A DNA stretch of 64,000 bases from JAITMY01 sp031553765 (GCA_031553765.1 JAVBKY010000003.1:558001-622000), one strand, 5' to 3'. Shown: positions 23,721 through 32,476, counted from the first letter of the stretch. The notes: generated from the letters alone by a model not told the origin. Numbers and translations are program-made.

Positions 23721-24770
23721 ATGAAAAAAATCGCAGTTCTTGCCGGTGACGGCATTGGTCCCGAGGTAGTAGCCGAGGCAATTAAGGTGCTAAAGGTGGT
23801 TGATAAAAAGCACAACATTGGCCTCACATTTGAGCACGCCCTCATTGGCGCTTGCGCTATTGATGCCACAGGCAATCCCCTACCCGACGAAACCATTGCC
23901 CTGTGCCAAAATTCGGATGCTGTGCTGCTCGGCGCCGTAGGCCACCCCCGCTTTGATAACGACCCCACAGCCAAGGTGCGCCCCGAACAAGGACTTTTGA
24001 AAATCCGCAAAACTTTAGGGCTGTTTGCCAATCTGCGCCCTATTAAGTCATACCCATTGCTGTACAACGCTTCTCCGCTAAAAAATCATTTGGTAGAAAA
24101 TGTGGATTTCGTGGTTTACCGCGAGCTAACAGGCGGTATTTACTTTGGTGAAAAGGGCAGAAGAAATGATGGTGCGGAAGCCTACGATATGTGCTCGTAC
24201 AGCAATGAGGAGGTTGAGCGCATTGCAAAGTTAGCCTTTGAATCGGCACAAAAACGCCGCAAGCACCTTACGTTGGTGGATAAGGCTAACGTGCTTGAAA
24301 CTTCACGCCTGTGGCGCGAGGTAGTGGGCAAGGTTGCCACGCAGTACCCCGATGTAAAGTTCGACTGCATGTTTGTGGATAACGCCGCCATGAAACTCAT
24401 TCAGCAACCCTCATTCTTTGATGTGGTGCTAACCGAGAACATGTTTGGCGATATCCTCACCGATGAGGCTTCGGTAATTACAGGCTCTATTGGTCTGTTG
24501 CCCTCGGCCTCAGTAGGTCACACGGTAGCGCTGTTTGAACCCATTCATGGTTCGTTCCCCGAGGGTGCGGGCAAGGGTATTGCTAATCCCATTGCCACCA
24601 TTCTTTCAGGTGCCATGATGCTGGAGCATTTGGGCTACTCACAACCCGCCGAAGAAATTCGCGCAGCGGTAATGGTTGCCCTTGAGCAAGGCAAGGTTAC
24701 CAGCGACATTAACGCAAATAACCCAATTAAAACTAACGAAGTAGGAGACTTTATTGCAGCACAACTTTAA
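23721..24770 (+). CDS. leuB: 3-isopropylmalate dehydrogenase
   Basis: Oxidises 3-isopropylmalate to the precursor of leucine with NAD. The 349-residue protein opens with VLAGDGIGPEVVAEA (7-21). The substrate-binding block FVVYRELTGGIYFGEKG is near 131-147, KANVLETSRLWREV is near 187, the metal-binding acidic cluster LTENMFGDILTDEAS is near 236-250, and the NAD-binding part EPIHGSFPEGAGKGIANP is near 274-291. Last gene of the operon, followed by two hairpins. Confidence 0.95.
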   Translation: MKKIAVLAGDGIGPEVVAEAIKVLKVVDKKHNIGLTFEHALIGACAIDATGNPLPDETIALCQNSDAVLLGAVGHPRFDNDPTAKVRPEQGLLKIRKTLGLFANLRPIKSYPLLYNASPLKNHLVENVDFVVYRELTGGIYFGEKGRRNDGAEAYDMCSYSNEEVERIAKLAFESAQKRRKHLTLVDKANVLETSRLWREVVGKVATQYPDVKFDCMFVDNAAMKLIQQPSFFDVVLTENMFGDILTDEASVITGSIGLLPSASVGHTVALFEPIHGSFPEGAGKGIANPIATILSGAMMLEHLGYSQPAEEIRAAVMVALEQGKVTSDINANNPIKTNEVGDFIAAQL

Positions 24771-24794
24771 GTACTGAAAACCCGAAAGCATCAG

Positions 24795-24813
24795 CATAGG
24801 GCAACGCCCTATG
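24795..24813. terminator. hairpin after leuB
   Basis: CATAGGGC and GCCCTATG form an eight-base stem with loop AAC, followed by TCTTTTGC. It is 24 bases after leuB and may be its terminator or part of the repeat cluster up to 24960. Confidence 0.5.
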
Positions 24814-24835
24814 TCTTTTGCAATACTCCAACTAA

Positions 24836-24891
24836 AAAGCCCTGAAGGGGCGGAAGCAAATACAACATTGCTTTCGCCCCTTCAGGGCTTT
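24836..24891. repeat. AAAGCCCTGAAGGGGCG hairpin repeat
   Basis: AAAGCCCTGAAGGGGCGGAAGC and its near-complement (24870-24891) form a stem of about 20 bases. Such CCCTGAAGGGG hairpins are common between genes in Bacteroidota. The next 60 bases hold two further small hairpins (GTAGGGCTACGCCCCAC, AGGCCGTTGGCCTT). Confidence 0.7.
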
Positions 24892-24979
24892 AATACGTTT
24901 CGCTCCTCTTTTTCGTAGGGCTACGCCCCACGCTATTGCTTAAAGGCCGTTGGCCTTAATATCCATTGTCAACTGTCCA

Positions 24980-25915
24980 TTACTTCCTGTACTTCTCTTC
25001 ATCATCTCCCTCCAGCATTTTCAGGTAACTGATATATCGGTGCGCGCTGATTCGCCCTTCATCCACCGCTTGCTGAACGGCACAGCCGGGCTCGTGTACG
25101 TGTGTGCAATTGGCAAACTTGCAGTGTTTGGACTCCGCAAATATTTCGGGGAAGAAGTGGTATAACTCTTCGGGCGCAATATCTATCAAACCAAAGCCTT
25201 TTATGCCCGGCGTATCCACAATGTAGGTATTGGGGGCTATTTCAAACATCTCGGAAAAAGTGGTGGTATGCTTTCCCTTATTGTGGTAATCCGAAATCTC
25301 GCCTACCCTCGCATTCACCTCGGGACTTAGAGCGTTCATTAAGCTGGATTTTCCTACTCCCGAGTTACCTGAAAATAATGTTATCTTATTATTTAACAAT
25401 TGTTTAATATTATCTATATCATATTTTTGTTTAAGTGATGATTTGATAACATTGTAGCCAATTTTAGTGTAAATATCCTCCACATTTTGTACCTGCTCCA
25501 GTTGTTTTTCATCGTACAAATCCATTTTATGTATAACAATGGTAACAGGAATTTTGTACGCTTCGGCCGACACTAAAAACCTATCGACAAACTCTAAGCT
25601 GGTACGTGGAAAATCAACGGTGAAAATCAAAAACGCCTGGTCAATATTAGCGGCTACAATATGCGCTTCTTTAGAAAGGTTGGTTGACTTGCGAATAATA
25701 TAGTTGCGGCGGGGTTCAAGATCAGTGATTACAGGAGTTTCGTCATTTTCAAAAAACACACGGTCGCCCACGGTAAGCGGGTTGGTGGTACGCACACCCT
25801 TCAAGCGTAACTTACCACGAATAAGGCAGTCATAGACTTCGCCCGAGGTCAAGTCTCTCACGGTGTATTGACTTCCTACGGCTTTGATTACCAGACCTGT
25901 GTTTTTACTCGTCAT
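24980..25915 (-). CDS. rsgA: ribosome small subunit-dependent GTPase A
   Basis: A 311-residue circularly permuted GTPase that assists 30S maturation. An N-terminal OB-fold (about 1-70) carries GVRTTNPLTVGDRVFFEND. The G motifs are IHKMDLY (G4, near 117), FSGNSGVGKSSLMNAL (G1, near 171-186), and DTPGIKGFG (G3, near 224). The C-terminal zinc site is CKFANCTHVHEPGC. Length is normal. It is divergent from xth. Its -7 box lies 20 bases upstream of the start and a MITE-like element occupies the expected -33 area. Confidence 0.95.
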   Translation of the reverse strand: MTSKNTGLVIKAVGSQYTVRDLTSGEVYDCLIRGKLRLKGVRTTNPLTVGDRVFFENDETPVITDLEPRRNYIIRKSTNLSKEAHIVAANIDQAFLIFTVDFPRTSLEFVDRFLVSAEAYKIPVTIVIHKMDLYDEKQLEQVQNVEDIYTKIGYNVIKSSLKQKYDIDNIKQLLNNKITLFSGNSGVGKSSLMNALSPEVNARVGEISDYHNKGKHTTTFSEMFEIAPNTYIVDTPGIKGFGLIDIAPEELYHFFPEIFAESKHCKFANCTHVHEPGCAVQQAVDEGRISAHRYISYLKMLEGDDEEKYRK

Positions 25916-25934
25916 TTAAATTCGTATCTTCGTA

Positions 25935-25942
25935 CAAAGATA
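25935..25942 (-). promoter_or_regulatory. -7 promoter box for rsgA
   Basis: Minus-strand TATCTTTG, a full match to TAnnTTTG. The -33 area falls inside the repeat at 25954-26060. Confidence 0.5.
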
Positions 25943-25953
25943 ATACATTTTCA

Positions 25954-26060
25954 CCCCCCCCCACCCCCTAAAGGGGGCTATAACCGCAGCGAGTTTATGG
26001 AGAAATGTACTACTGTTAAAAAATAACCAATGTTATATCCCCCTGTAGGGGGTGGGGGGT
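25954..26060. mobile_element. MITE-like element, second copy of the outer family
   Basis: The left arm CCCCACCCCCTAAAGGGGGC (followed by TATAAC) and the right arm GTTATATCCCCCTGTAGGGG (followed by GTGGGGGGT) are inverted, like the arms at 19665-19862. The 40-odd bases between them are unrelated to the insert there. It fills the rsgA-xth gap. Confidence 0.65.
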
Positions 26061-26076
26061 AACAAAAAGTAAACTT

Positions 26077-26844
26077 ATGAAACTCGTATCGTACAACGTA
26101 AACGGCATTCGTGCCGCAATGAACAAGGATTTGATTGGCTGGCTGCGTGAGGTCAATCCCAACGTAGTTTGCTTTCAGGAAATAAAAGCGCTGAAGGAGC
26201 AAATTGACGAGAAGGCTTTTCGTGCCTTAGGCTACGAACACCTGTACTGGTATTCTGCAGAAAAGAAAGGCTATAGCGGAACAGCCGTGCTGTGCAAGCA
26301 AAAGCCCAACAATGTGCAGGTTGGCATGAACATGGACGTGTACGACCGTGAAGGACGCGTCATTCGTGCAGATTTTAATGATTTCACGCTCATTTGTACC
26401 TACTTCCCCTCGGGCACCAGCGGCGACGAACGGCAAGATTTTAAGATGAAGTATCTTGAAGATTTCACAAAGTACATCACGGAGCTGCGCAAGGAACGTC
26501 CAAATTTGATTATCACAGGCGATCTCAACATTTGCCACAAGCCCATTGATATTAACTTCCCTGAAAAGCACGAAACCATGTCCGGATTTTTGCCCGAGGA
26601 GCGCGAGTGGTTTGATCGCTTTGTGGCGTTAGGTTTTGTGGATACATTCCGTGTGTTTAACCAGGAGCCGAATCAGTACAGCTGGTGGAGTTTTCGCTCA
26701 CGCGCTCGAGAGAAGAATTTAGGCTGGCGCATTGACTATTTCCTTTGTACGGAATCGATAAAATCGAAATTGAAAAGTGCCGCTATTTATCAATCGGCGG
26801 TACATTCCGACCATTGTCCGATATCGGTAGAGGTGGATTTATAA
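26077..26844 (+). CDS. xth: exodeoxyribonuclease III (AP endonuclease)
   Basis: A 255-residue exonuclease III family enzyme, cutting at abasic sites and removing 3' blocks. It starts MKLVSYNVNGIRAAMNK (Asn8 region), with CFQEIKA carrying the metal-binding glutamate (near 32-38), ITGDLNICHKPIDI near 145-158 with the catalytic Asp and Asn, and the C-terminal HSDHCPISVEVDL with the catalytic His. Length is normal. Divergent from rsgA; its upstream region is a repeat, so no promoter can be called. Confidence 0.93.
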   Translation: MKLVSYNVNGIRAAMNKDLIGWLREVNPNVVCFQEIKALKEQIDEKAFRALGYEHLYWYSAEKKGYSGTAVLCKQKPNNVQVGMNMDVYDREGRVIRADFNDFTLICTYFPSGTSGDERQDFKMKYLEDFTKYITELRKERPNLIITGDLNICHKPIDINFPEKHETMSGFLPEEREWFDRFVALGFVDTFRVFNQEPNQYSWWSFRSRAREKNLGWRIDYFLCTESIKSKLKSAAIYQSAVHSDHCPISVEVDL

Positions 26845-26869
26845 AAAATAAACGATGTAAACACACAGT

Positions 26870-27008
26870 CCGTAGGGCTGAAATATTGGTAGTACAATAT
26901 AGTTTTGGTGTATTGCGCGCGGAGCAAACATTTTTCCAGAATTAACACCGTGCTCCGCGCGCAAGATTCAACGCTTGCCACAGAACTACCAACATTTAAC
27001 ACCTACGG
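26870..27008. repeat. nested inverted repeat between xth and sdaA
   Basis: The outer arms (26870-26892 and 26986-27008) match as inverted copies at 19 of 23 positions. Inside them the 14-base arms TTGCGCGCGGAGCA (26913-26926) and TGCTCCGCGCGCAA (26951-26964) are perfect complements. The inner hairpin has a second copy at 15174-15225. It ends 19 bases ahead of sdaA and would form a large hairpin in any leader transcript. Confidence 0.75.
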
Positions 27009-27027
27009 CGTTATAAAAAAAAACAAT

Positions 27028-28221
27028 ATGGAATCAATAAAAAAGATATTCAAAATAGGCTACGGACCTTCAAGCAGCCACACCATGGGCCCTAAAAGAG
27101 CTGCGGAAATTTTCAGCAAAAATAATCCGTCTGCAACCTCTTTTCGTGTAACACTATACGGTAGTCTTGCCGCCACCGGTAAGGGTCACCTTACCGATGT
27201 GGCTATTATCAAGGCTTTGATTCCCAGGCAAGTTGAAATAATATGGAAGCCTGAAGTATTTCTGCCGTTCCACCCCAACGCAATGAAGTTTGAGGCCATG
27301 GAAAATGGTGAGGCAAAAAACGAGTGGACTGTGTACAGTATTGGTGGAGGCGACTTAGCGGGAGAGGGCATTGTGGAGGAAAAGGTACAGGTGTACGACA
27401 TGAGCACTATGGAGGAAATTTTGACCTGGTGCAAAAAATACGGCAAAACCTTCTGGGAGTACGTGGAGGATAGAGAGGGGAAAGAGATATTTAACTACCT
27501 AGAGGAGGTATGGCTTGTAATGATGAACGCCATAGAGCAAGGTGTTGAAGAAGAGGGCGTATTGCCAGGTGAGTTACACTTGCAGCGCAAAGCCTCATCC
27601 TACTTCACAAAGGCAAAAAGTTACACAAATTCGCTACGTAGCCGAGCTTTTATATACTCGTATGCCTTAGCAGTATCGGAGCAAAACGCCGGAGGAGGAA
27701 AGATAGTTACCGCGCCCACCTGCGGCTCGTGTGGAGTAACCCCTGCTGTTTTATATCACTTGAAAATTAATCACGAATTTCGCGACTCCAAGTTGGTAAA
27801 GGCATTGGCAACAGCGGGCTTGATAGGCAACATTGTTAAAACCAACGCATCAATTTCCGGTGCTCAAGTGGGATGTCAGGGCGAGATAGGCGTGGCTTGT
27901 TCAATGGCTGCTGCCGCTGCCGCCCAAATGTTTGGCGGATCGATAAGTCAGATAGAATACGCTGCGGAAATGGGACTGGAGCATCACCTCGGCCTTACCT
28001 GCGACCCCATATGCGGGTTGGTGCAGGTGCCGTGCATTGAGCGCAACGCTTTTGCCGCTGTGCGCGCGCTGGACTCATGCTCATATGCCATGCTAAGCGA
28101 TGGACAGCATCTCATCAAATTCGATAAAGTTGTGGCCACCATGCGCCAAACGGGACATGATTTACCAAGCCTGTACAAGGAAACATCGTTGGGTGGGTTG
28201 GCGGTAGAGTTGAATCGATAA
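27028..28221 (+). CDS. sdaA: L-serine ammonia-lyase, iron-sulfur type
   Basis: Converts L-serine to pyruvate and ammonia. I chose ATG at 27028 (397 residues) since a longer frame from 26905 runs through the repeat just upstream. The beta-type domain opens with KIGYGPSSSHTMGPKRAAEI near 8-27, and the alpha-type domain has TAPTCGSCGVTPAVLYHLK and CDPICGLVQVPCIERNA, with cysteines for the [4Fe-4S] cluster. Single-chain layout, as in SdaA. Its stop is 45 bases from a convergent AraC regulator. Confidence 0.93.
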   Translation: MESIKKIFKIGYGPSSSHTMGPKRAAEIFSKNNPSATSFRVTLYGSLAATGKGHLTDVAIIKALIPRQVEIIWKPEVFLPFHPNAMKFEAMENGEAKNEWTVYSIGGGDLAGEGIVEEKVQVYDMSTMEEILTWCKKYGKTFWEYVEDREGKEIFNYLEEVWLVMMNAIEQGVEEEGVLPGELHLQRKASSYFTKAKSYTNSLRSRAFIYSYALAVSEQNAGGGKIVTAPTCGSCGVTPAVLYHLKINHEFRDSKLVKALATAGLIGNIVKTNASISGAQVGCQGEIGVACSMAAAAAAQMFGGSISQIEYAAEMGLEHHLGLTCDPICGLVQVPCIERNAFAAVRALDSCSYAMLSDGQHLIKFDKVVATMRQTGHDLPSLYKETSLGGLAVELNR

Positions 28222-28266
28222 AACAGCCACGAAGGCGACAATCTCTCACTATTGCGCAGAGAGAAA

Positions 28267-29457
28267 TCACGTTGAGGGTTCGGATGGAGCATCCATTGCA
28301 CCTTCGTGATTTTCAAGCCACTCACTAGGCGTGCAACCAGCTTGCTCCTTGAAGTAGCTATAAAATACGCTCGGTGATTTGAAACCCGAAAGTTCGGCAA
28401 TGTACCTCATGGTATACTTTAGAGAAAAATCCTGACTGCTCATCAAGTCCAGCGCTTTTTGGTAGCGATACTGGTTTATAAGCCCATAAAAGTTAGCGTT
28501 AAACTCCTCTTTAATAAGCTTCGACAGGTAGGTACGATTGGTTTGCAGCAGATCGCACACCATTTCAGCGCTCAACTCTGAATTTTTAAATATTTCCTCC
28601 TGGGTCAACAGGTACAGCAACTTTTTCTTCAACCGCTGTTGCCTAACTGATGAGTTTTTTTGCGCACCAACTTCCAGCTCTTCTGCTATAGTTTTGCTTT
28701 GAACTTCCGCATCTTCTTCATTTCTTCTTGTAGATTGTCGGTATACATTTTTCTGCCTCAGCACTACAATGGTGGTAGTGAGCAATAGCAGAGTAAAGTA
28801 TATGAGTGACACAATCTTAATTACACGCCCCTCAACGCTCAGTAAAAGCAGAGAAAAAATGCTATCAATCAAAATCAACACAACTCCAAGTTGCATCCAC
28901 TTTAGCGAAATTCCCTCTGTGTATGAAAACTCGAGCTTGAGATTACGCACATATTGTCGCTGCATCTTAGAGGCAAGCGCTCCAAACACGCATACCTGCA
29001 CAAAGAAAAACAGTGCTCCCGCAAGGCAAATCCACAACTCCGGCCGATGCAAATTTTCAAGTACCATATCGTAGCTGATGAGCGGAGTCATTGGACCGTC
29101 ATACACGCGACAAGCCACAAAGGCCAAACAAAGCACCGCCAACGGCAGGTAGGTTAGCATCCAAAATTTACGGTTAACGCTTTTAGGACGCATAAGGCTA
29201 AAAGCATAGGCAAAATAGAGCGGATAGGTAGCCAGCAAAAGCAACAGGTTTACATGATTCAATAAAATGCGTCCGTAAACAGGCGTATTATAATGCTGAA
29301 AAAGATTGAAAAGCAGGAGGGCGAGGGAGATTAACCTTGAAGCAATTATAAAAATGGTAGGACGTTTGGCACCTCGCACAGCAAAAATAAAAATGCTGGT
29401 GGAGAGCAGCAGAATAATAGGTAAAATATTAAAAACAAGAAAGATGTCCGTCCGCAT
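28267..29457 (-). CDS. AraC-family regulator with N-terminal membrane sensor
   Basis: The 396-residue protein has about seven hydrophobic segments in residues 1-220, then a charged linker (about 235-290), and the AraC domain at the C-terminus: LSAEMVCDLLQTNRTYLSKL and RYIAELSGFKSPSVFYSYFK, ending QAGCTPSEW. It shares the design of the regulators at 12802-13977 and 46366-47478. Ligand and targets are unknown. It has its own -7 box 44 bases upstream. The convergent neighbour is sdaA. Confidence 0.85.
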   Translation of the reverse strand: MRTDIFLVFNILPIILLLSTSIFIFAVRGAKRPTIFIIASRLISLALLLFNLFQHYNTPVYGRILLNHVNLLLLLATYPLYFAYAFSLMRPKSVNRKFWMLTYLPLAVLCLAFVACRVYDGPMTPLISYDMVLENLHRPELWICLAGALFFFVQVCVFGALASKMQRQYVRNLKLEFSYTEGISLKWMQLGVVLILIDSIFSLLLLSVEGRVIKIVSLIYFTLLLLTTTIVVLRQKNVYRQSTRRNEEDAEVQSKTIAEELEVGAQKNSSVRQQRLKKKLLYLLTQEEIFKNSELSAEMVCDLLQTNRTYLSKLIKEEFNANFYGLINQYRYQKALDLMSSQDFSLKYTMRYIAELSGFKSPSVFYSYFKEQAGCTPSEWLENHEGAMDAPSEPST

Positions 29458-29500
29458 TTTAGATATGAGCCCTTGTATTATTTAATCATTTTTGAATTTA

Positions 29501-29508
29501 CAAAGGTA
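29501..29508 (-). promoter_or_regulatory. -7 promoter box for AraC regulator 2
   Basis: Minus-strand TACCTTTG, a full match to TAnnTTTG, 43 bases ahead of the ATG at 29457. The rest of the 29458-29693 gap shows no gene I can support. Confidence 0.45.
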
Positions 29509-29693
29509 AAAAATTCATTCTCAAAAAGTTATTATATAGAGCCACGCTCAACTCTCACAAATCTTATAGAAAAATCTATTTTACAACAACAGGCGGGAGG
29601 TGTAGCGCTCAATAATGACCATATTTTTGCATTAGAAGTAGTCGTTTTGTTTTAGCAAAACACCTTTTACGGTTAACTTTCCTTATGAGGTAG

Positions 29694-29701
29694 TAACTTT
29701 G
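29694..29701 (+). promoter_or_regulatory. -7 promoter box for the GxxExxY protein gene
   Basis: TAACTTTG matches TAnnTTTG and lies 33 bases ahead of the start at 29735. A -33 element is not clear. Confidence 0.45.
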
Positions 29702-29734
29702 AACCTAACACTATAGGGCTAAAAATAAGTACAA

Positions 29735-30100
29735 ATGCTACAGCAGGATTTAACATCGCGTATTATCAAAGCGGCTTACAACGTTCACAGCATATTGGGA
29801 CCCGGTTTTTCAGGGAAAACATACCAAAAATCACTTGTGGTTGAGTTGCACAAAATGGGGATAAAGGCACAGCGAGAAACGCTAGTGCCTATTTACTATC
29901 GAAGTCTGCTTGTGGATGAATTTCAGGTAGATATACTGGTGGAGGACATGATTATAGTTAAACTTGAAACCTCCGAAACGCTACACCTCGCGCACGAGGA
30001 GCTGCTGGGAAATTACCTCACAGCAAGTAAAAAAAACGTGGGGCTACTTATCAATTTTGGAAACTTAGTGGAGGTAAAACGAAAGTATAGAGTGAATTAA
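29735..30100 (+). CDS. GxxExxY-family protein, variant
   Basis: The 121 residues align with the GxxExxY family, small PD-(D/E)xK nuclease-like proteins: KAAYNVHSILGPGFSGKTYQ, then QRETLVPIYYRSLLVDEFQV and VGLLINFGNL near the end. The motif that names the family should read GPGLxExxY; here it is GPGFSGKTY, so the glutamate is missing. The usual ELK near the active site appears as VKLETSE. Both changes suggest lost nuclease activity or a decayed copy. The family's role is not known. It is convergent with the nitroreductase gene. Confidence 0.8.
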   Translation: MLQQDLTSRIIKAAYNVHSILGPGFSGKTYQKSLVVELHKMGIKAQRETLVPIYYRSLLVDEFQVDILVEDMIIVKLETSETLHLAHEELLGNYLTASKKNVGLLINFGNLVEVKRKYRVN

Positions 30101-30112
30101 TAAGGCACTCGT

Positions 30113-30973
30113 TTACACTTTTACCACCTCAATATCCTTCCTGTCAATATAGTTAACAGGACGAAACAGCGGCACACCCAAGCCCATGCCGGCATTAATT
30201 ACGCCATCAATACCCAGCATTTTTTCCAGCTTACCCTTCTTCATTTTAGCGGCGTTGAGCACAAAGCCTGTGTAAAACTGGCTTACGCCCAAACTCTCCG
30301 CCATAAGCGAGCCATTTTGGTAGGCGAGATTAGCATCTGCCGCGCTCAAGCGTGAACTTTTGGGTGTGTAGATGAAAATAACCGCTGTGGCTTTGCGAAG
30401 AATTTGATCGCCACCCTGCTCGTAATCTGCCTGAATGCGTTTGAATATAGGTATGTACCTCAATACCTCAGGCATCATAAACTTTACTAAAGGTTTAACA
30501 AATGGCAGCTGCGCCTTATTCAGCATTCCGCCAAACACATCTATGGTAAAGCCAATGATTTTCCTCAACTTTTCAGGATCGGTAATAAGCATAAATTTCA
30601 CCTGTTGCGCATTGCTTGCAGTCGGGGCACGATGGGCAGCCTCCAGTATCAAATCAAACTTTTCCTGAGGAACCGGCTTGGTGGAAAAGGCACGGTTGGA
30701 GCGACGATTTTTAATCAATAACATCATCTGCTCTGGCGTGGGCAGCTGAGTATAATCTACAGGGTGCACCTTGTCCGCAGGAAACGCGGAGTGTATCACG
30801 GCCTTTTCCGGACAAACGGCAACGCAATGCCCGCAAACAATGCAGGAATCCTCAAAAGCTGTTCCTACATCCTTAGTTGCTTCATCCTGTACGAAAATCT
30901 TCGACGGACATACCTTAACGCACTTGGCGCACTTAATGCAAAGTGCTTTTTCAATGCTGATTGTAGTTCCCAT
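30113..30973 (-). CDS. ferredoxin-nitroreductase fusion
   Basis: A 286-residue protein. The N-terminus is a two-cluster ferredoxin: CIKCAKCVKVCP (11-22) and CIVCGHCVAVCP (42-54). From about residue 75 it is a nitroreductase-fold FMN enzyme: IKNRRSNRAFSTKPVPQEKF, RAPTASNAQQVKFMLITDPE and, near the C-terminus, GVPLFRPVNY. Such fusions reduce nitro, quinone or related substrates with electrons from the clusters. The natural substrate is not known. It appears to be a single-gene unit followed by a repeat on its 5' side. Confidence 0.88.
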   Translation of the reverse strand: MGTTISIEKALCIKCAKCVKVCPSKIFVQDEATKDVGTAFEDSCIVCGHCVAVCPEKAVIHSAFPADKVHPVDYTQLPTPEQMMLLIKNRRSNRAFSTKPVPQEKFDLILEAAHRAPTASNAQQVKFMLITDPEKLRKIIGFTIDVFGGMLNKAQLPFVKPLVKFMMPEVLRYIPIFKRIQADYEQGGDQILRKATAVIFIYTPKSSRLSAADANLAYQNGSLMAESLGVSQFYTGFVLNAAKMKKGKLEKMLGIDGVINAGMGLGVPLFRPVNYIDRKDIEVVKV

Positions 30974-31042
30974 ATTTTATTTCATTATAACTGTTCGCAA
31001 CTAATTATACTCCTCATTATGCTAAGTAATACCTTGTATCAA

Positions 31043-31122
31043 CTCCCGCAGGGAGGTAATGTGAATAAGCACGGGTGAGCGAAGCGTCACCTACGGTTAT
31101 TCACATTTAGCCCTTGTAGGGC
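31043..31122. repeat. CCGCAGGGAG repeat family, copy A
   Basis: It reads CTCCCGCAGGGAGGTAATGT ... CGGGTGAGCGAAGCGTCACC ... GGGC. The central part is a palindrome around GAGCGAAGCGTC, flanked by GTGAATAA and TTATTCAC. Related copies are at 32418-32476 and 42842-42921. Confidence 0.6.
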
Positions 31123-31128
31123 AAAATA

Positions 31129-32385
31129 TCACACTTTCTCCCACAAATAAAGCCTGTCGCTACGCCTCAACTTTTCAGGCACTGGCATCGAAAACACCTG
31201 TCCTTTACTCACTTCACTCACCACTGTACCATCGTCAATACGCAGCTCCTTTATGACGCACTCCACAACGCCCGTGGTGGGGCCGGTTACAATTACCTCG
31301 TCGCCCACTTTCAGCGTGCCCGACTCTATTAAAAACTCCGCTACGCCAAGGCTTGAAAAGTAGTTAGTACATTTTGCCATATAAGCTTTGCGGCGGGTAG
31401 CCTTTGAACCGTAGGATTTGCTCCACTCACCCAATCGCTGCCCCAAGTAGTAACCATCCCAGTAGCCACGATTAAACACTGTTGAAATGTCAGTCATCCA
31501 ACTATCAATCTTTTCTTTAGAGTATGTACCATCAACTACTGCTTCAATTGCCTGATTATAGCACTGGCAGACTTTTTTCACATACTCCGCGGGACGCGCG
31601 CGACCTTCTATTTTAAAAACCCGAACACCCGCCTCCAGCATTTTATCCACAAAGCCTATGGTGCAAAGATCCTTGGGCGACATCACATACTCGTGGTCAA
31701 TTTCCATTTGGTTACCGCTTTCTTTGTCCGTTACAACGTAGGTACGGCGGCAGTTTTGCAAGCATGAGCCACGGTTAGCCGAGTAGCCGCTATCGTGCAA
31801 ACTCATGTAGCACTTACCCGAAGTGGCCACGCACAATGCTCCGTGGCAAAACATTTCAATTTTGATTAACTCACCTCGTGGGCCACGAATATCCTGCGCA
31901 ATAATTTGCTCGTGAATATATCTTACTTGTTCAAGATTAAGTTCTCTTGCTAAGACAATTACATCAGCAAATTTGGCGTAAAACTTTAATGTTTCAAAGT
32001 TGCTTACGTTGAGTTGCGTAGATATGTGCACCTCTACACCGTTTTCGCGCGCGAAGTTGATGGCAGATTGGTCGGAGGCAATGATAGCAGTAATACCAAC
32101 TTGCTTTGCTTTTCGTACAATTTCATGCATTAAATCCAACTCGCTATCAAATAGTACTGTGTTGATTGTTAGATAGGTTTCGATGTTTTTTTCTTTACAA
32201 ATCTCCACCACTTTTTGCATATCGTCCATAGTAAAATTTACTGATGAACGAGCGCGCATGTTTAACTTTTCAATACCGAAGTAAACCGAATTTGCTCCCG
32301 CCTGAATGGCCGCTGCCAGCGACTCATACGAGCCAACCGGAGCCATTATATTAATATCTGAACGAGAAATTTTCATTTTTTTCAT
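31129..32385 (-). CDS. peptidase U32-family protein (TrhP-like)
   Basis: A 418-residue U32 protein. ATG at 32385 is chosen; a longer frame starts with TTG at 32433 inside a repeat. The barrel opens MAPVGSYESLAAAIQAGANS and VYFGIEKLNMRARSSVNF, and the family signature appears in EMFCHGALCVATSGKCYMSL with SGYSANRGSCLQNCRR, containing the cysteines that bind an iron-sulfur cluster. A C-terminal beta domain follows (about 330-418). The TrhP branch makes 5-hydroxyuridine in tRNA from prephenate; that role is likely but not certain. Confidence 0.87.
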   Translation of the reverse strand: MKKMKISRSDINIMAPVGSYESLAAAIQAGANSVYFGIEKLNMRARSSVNFTMDDMQKVVEICKEKNIETYLTINTVLFDSELDLMHEIVRKAKQVGITAIIASDQSAINFARENGVEVHISTQLNVSNFETLKFYAKFADVIVLARELNLEQVRYIHEQIIAQDIRGPRGELIKIEMFCHGALCVATSGKCYMSLHDSGYSANRGSCLQNCRRTYVVTDKESGNQMEIDHEYVMSPKDLCTIGFVDKMLEAGVRVFKIEGRARPAEYVKKVCQCYNQAIEAVVDGTYSKEKIDSWMTDISTVFNRGYWDGYYLGQRLGEWSKSYGSKATRRKAYMAKCTNYFSSLGVAEFLIESGTLKVGDEVIVTGPTTGVVECVIKELRIDDGTVVSEVSKGQVFSMPVPEKLRRSDRLYLWEKV

Positions 32386-32417
32386 CAAGTAATAATTATT
32401 TTTTGAAATTACACTTG

Positions 32418-32476
32418 CTCCGCAGGGGCTCAACTTTATTAATCGCGGGGAAGTGTAACGAAACCCGTGGATAAGG
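32418..32476. repeat. CCGCAGGGG repeat family, copy B (diverged)
   Basis: It reads CTCCGCAGGGGCTC ... AATCGCGGGGAAGTGTAACG ... CCCGTGG. It aligns with copies A and C by the opening, the AATMRCGGG part and the CCCRTGG end. It sits just upstream of the U32 gene. Confidence 0.5.

Noticed and set aside
29473..29655. 60-codon frame in the gap before the GxxExxY gene
   Set aside because: No start signal or recognisable domain, and it overlaps the AraC promoter box. Not supported as a gene.
32385..32433. Longer TTG start for the U32 protein
   Set aside because: The extra codons lie in a dispersed repeat (32418-32476), so the start at 32385 is preferred.
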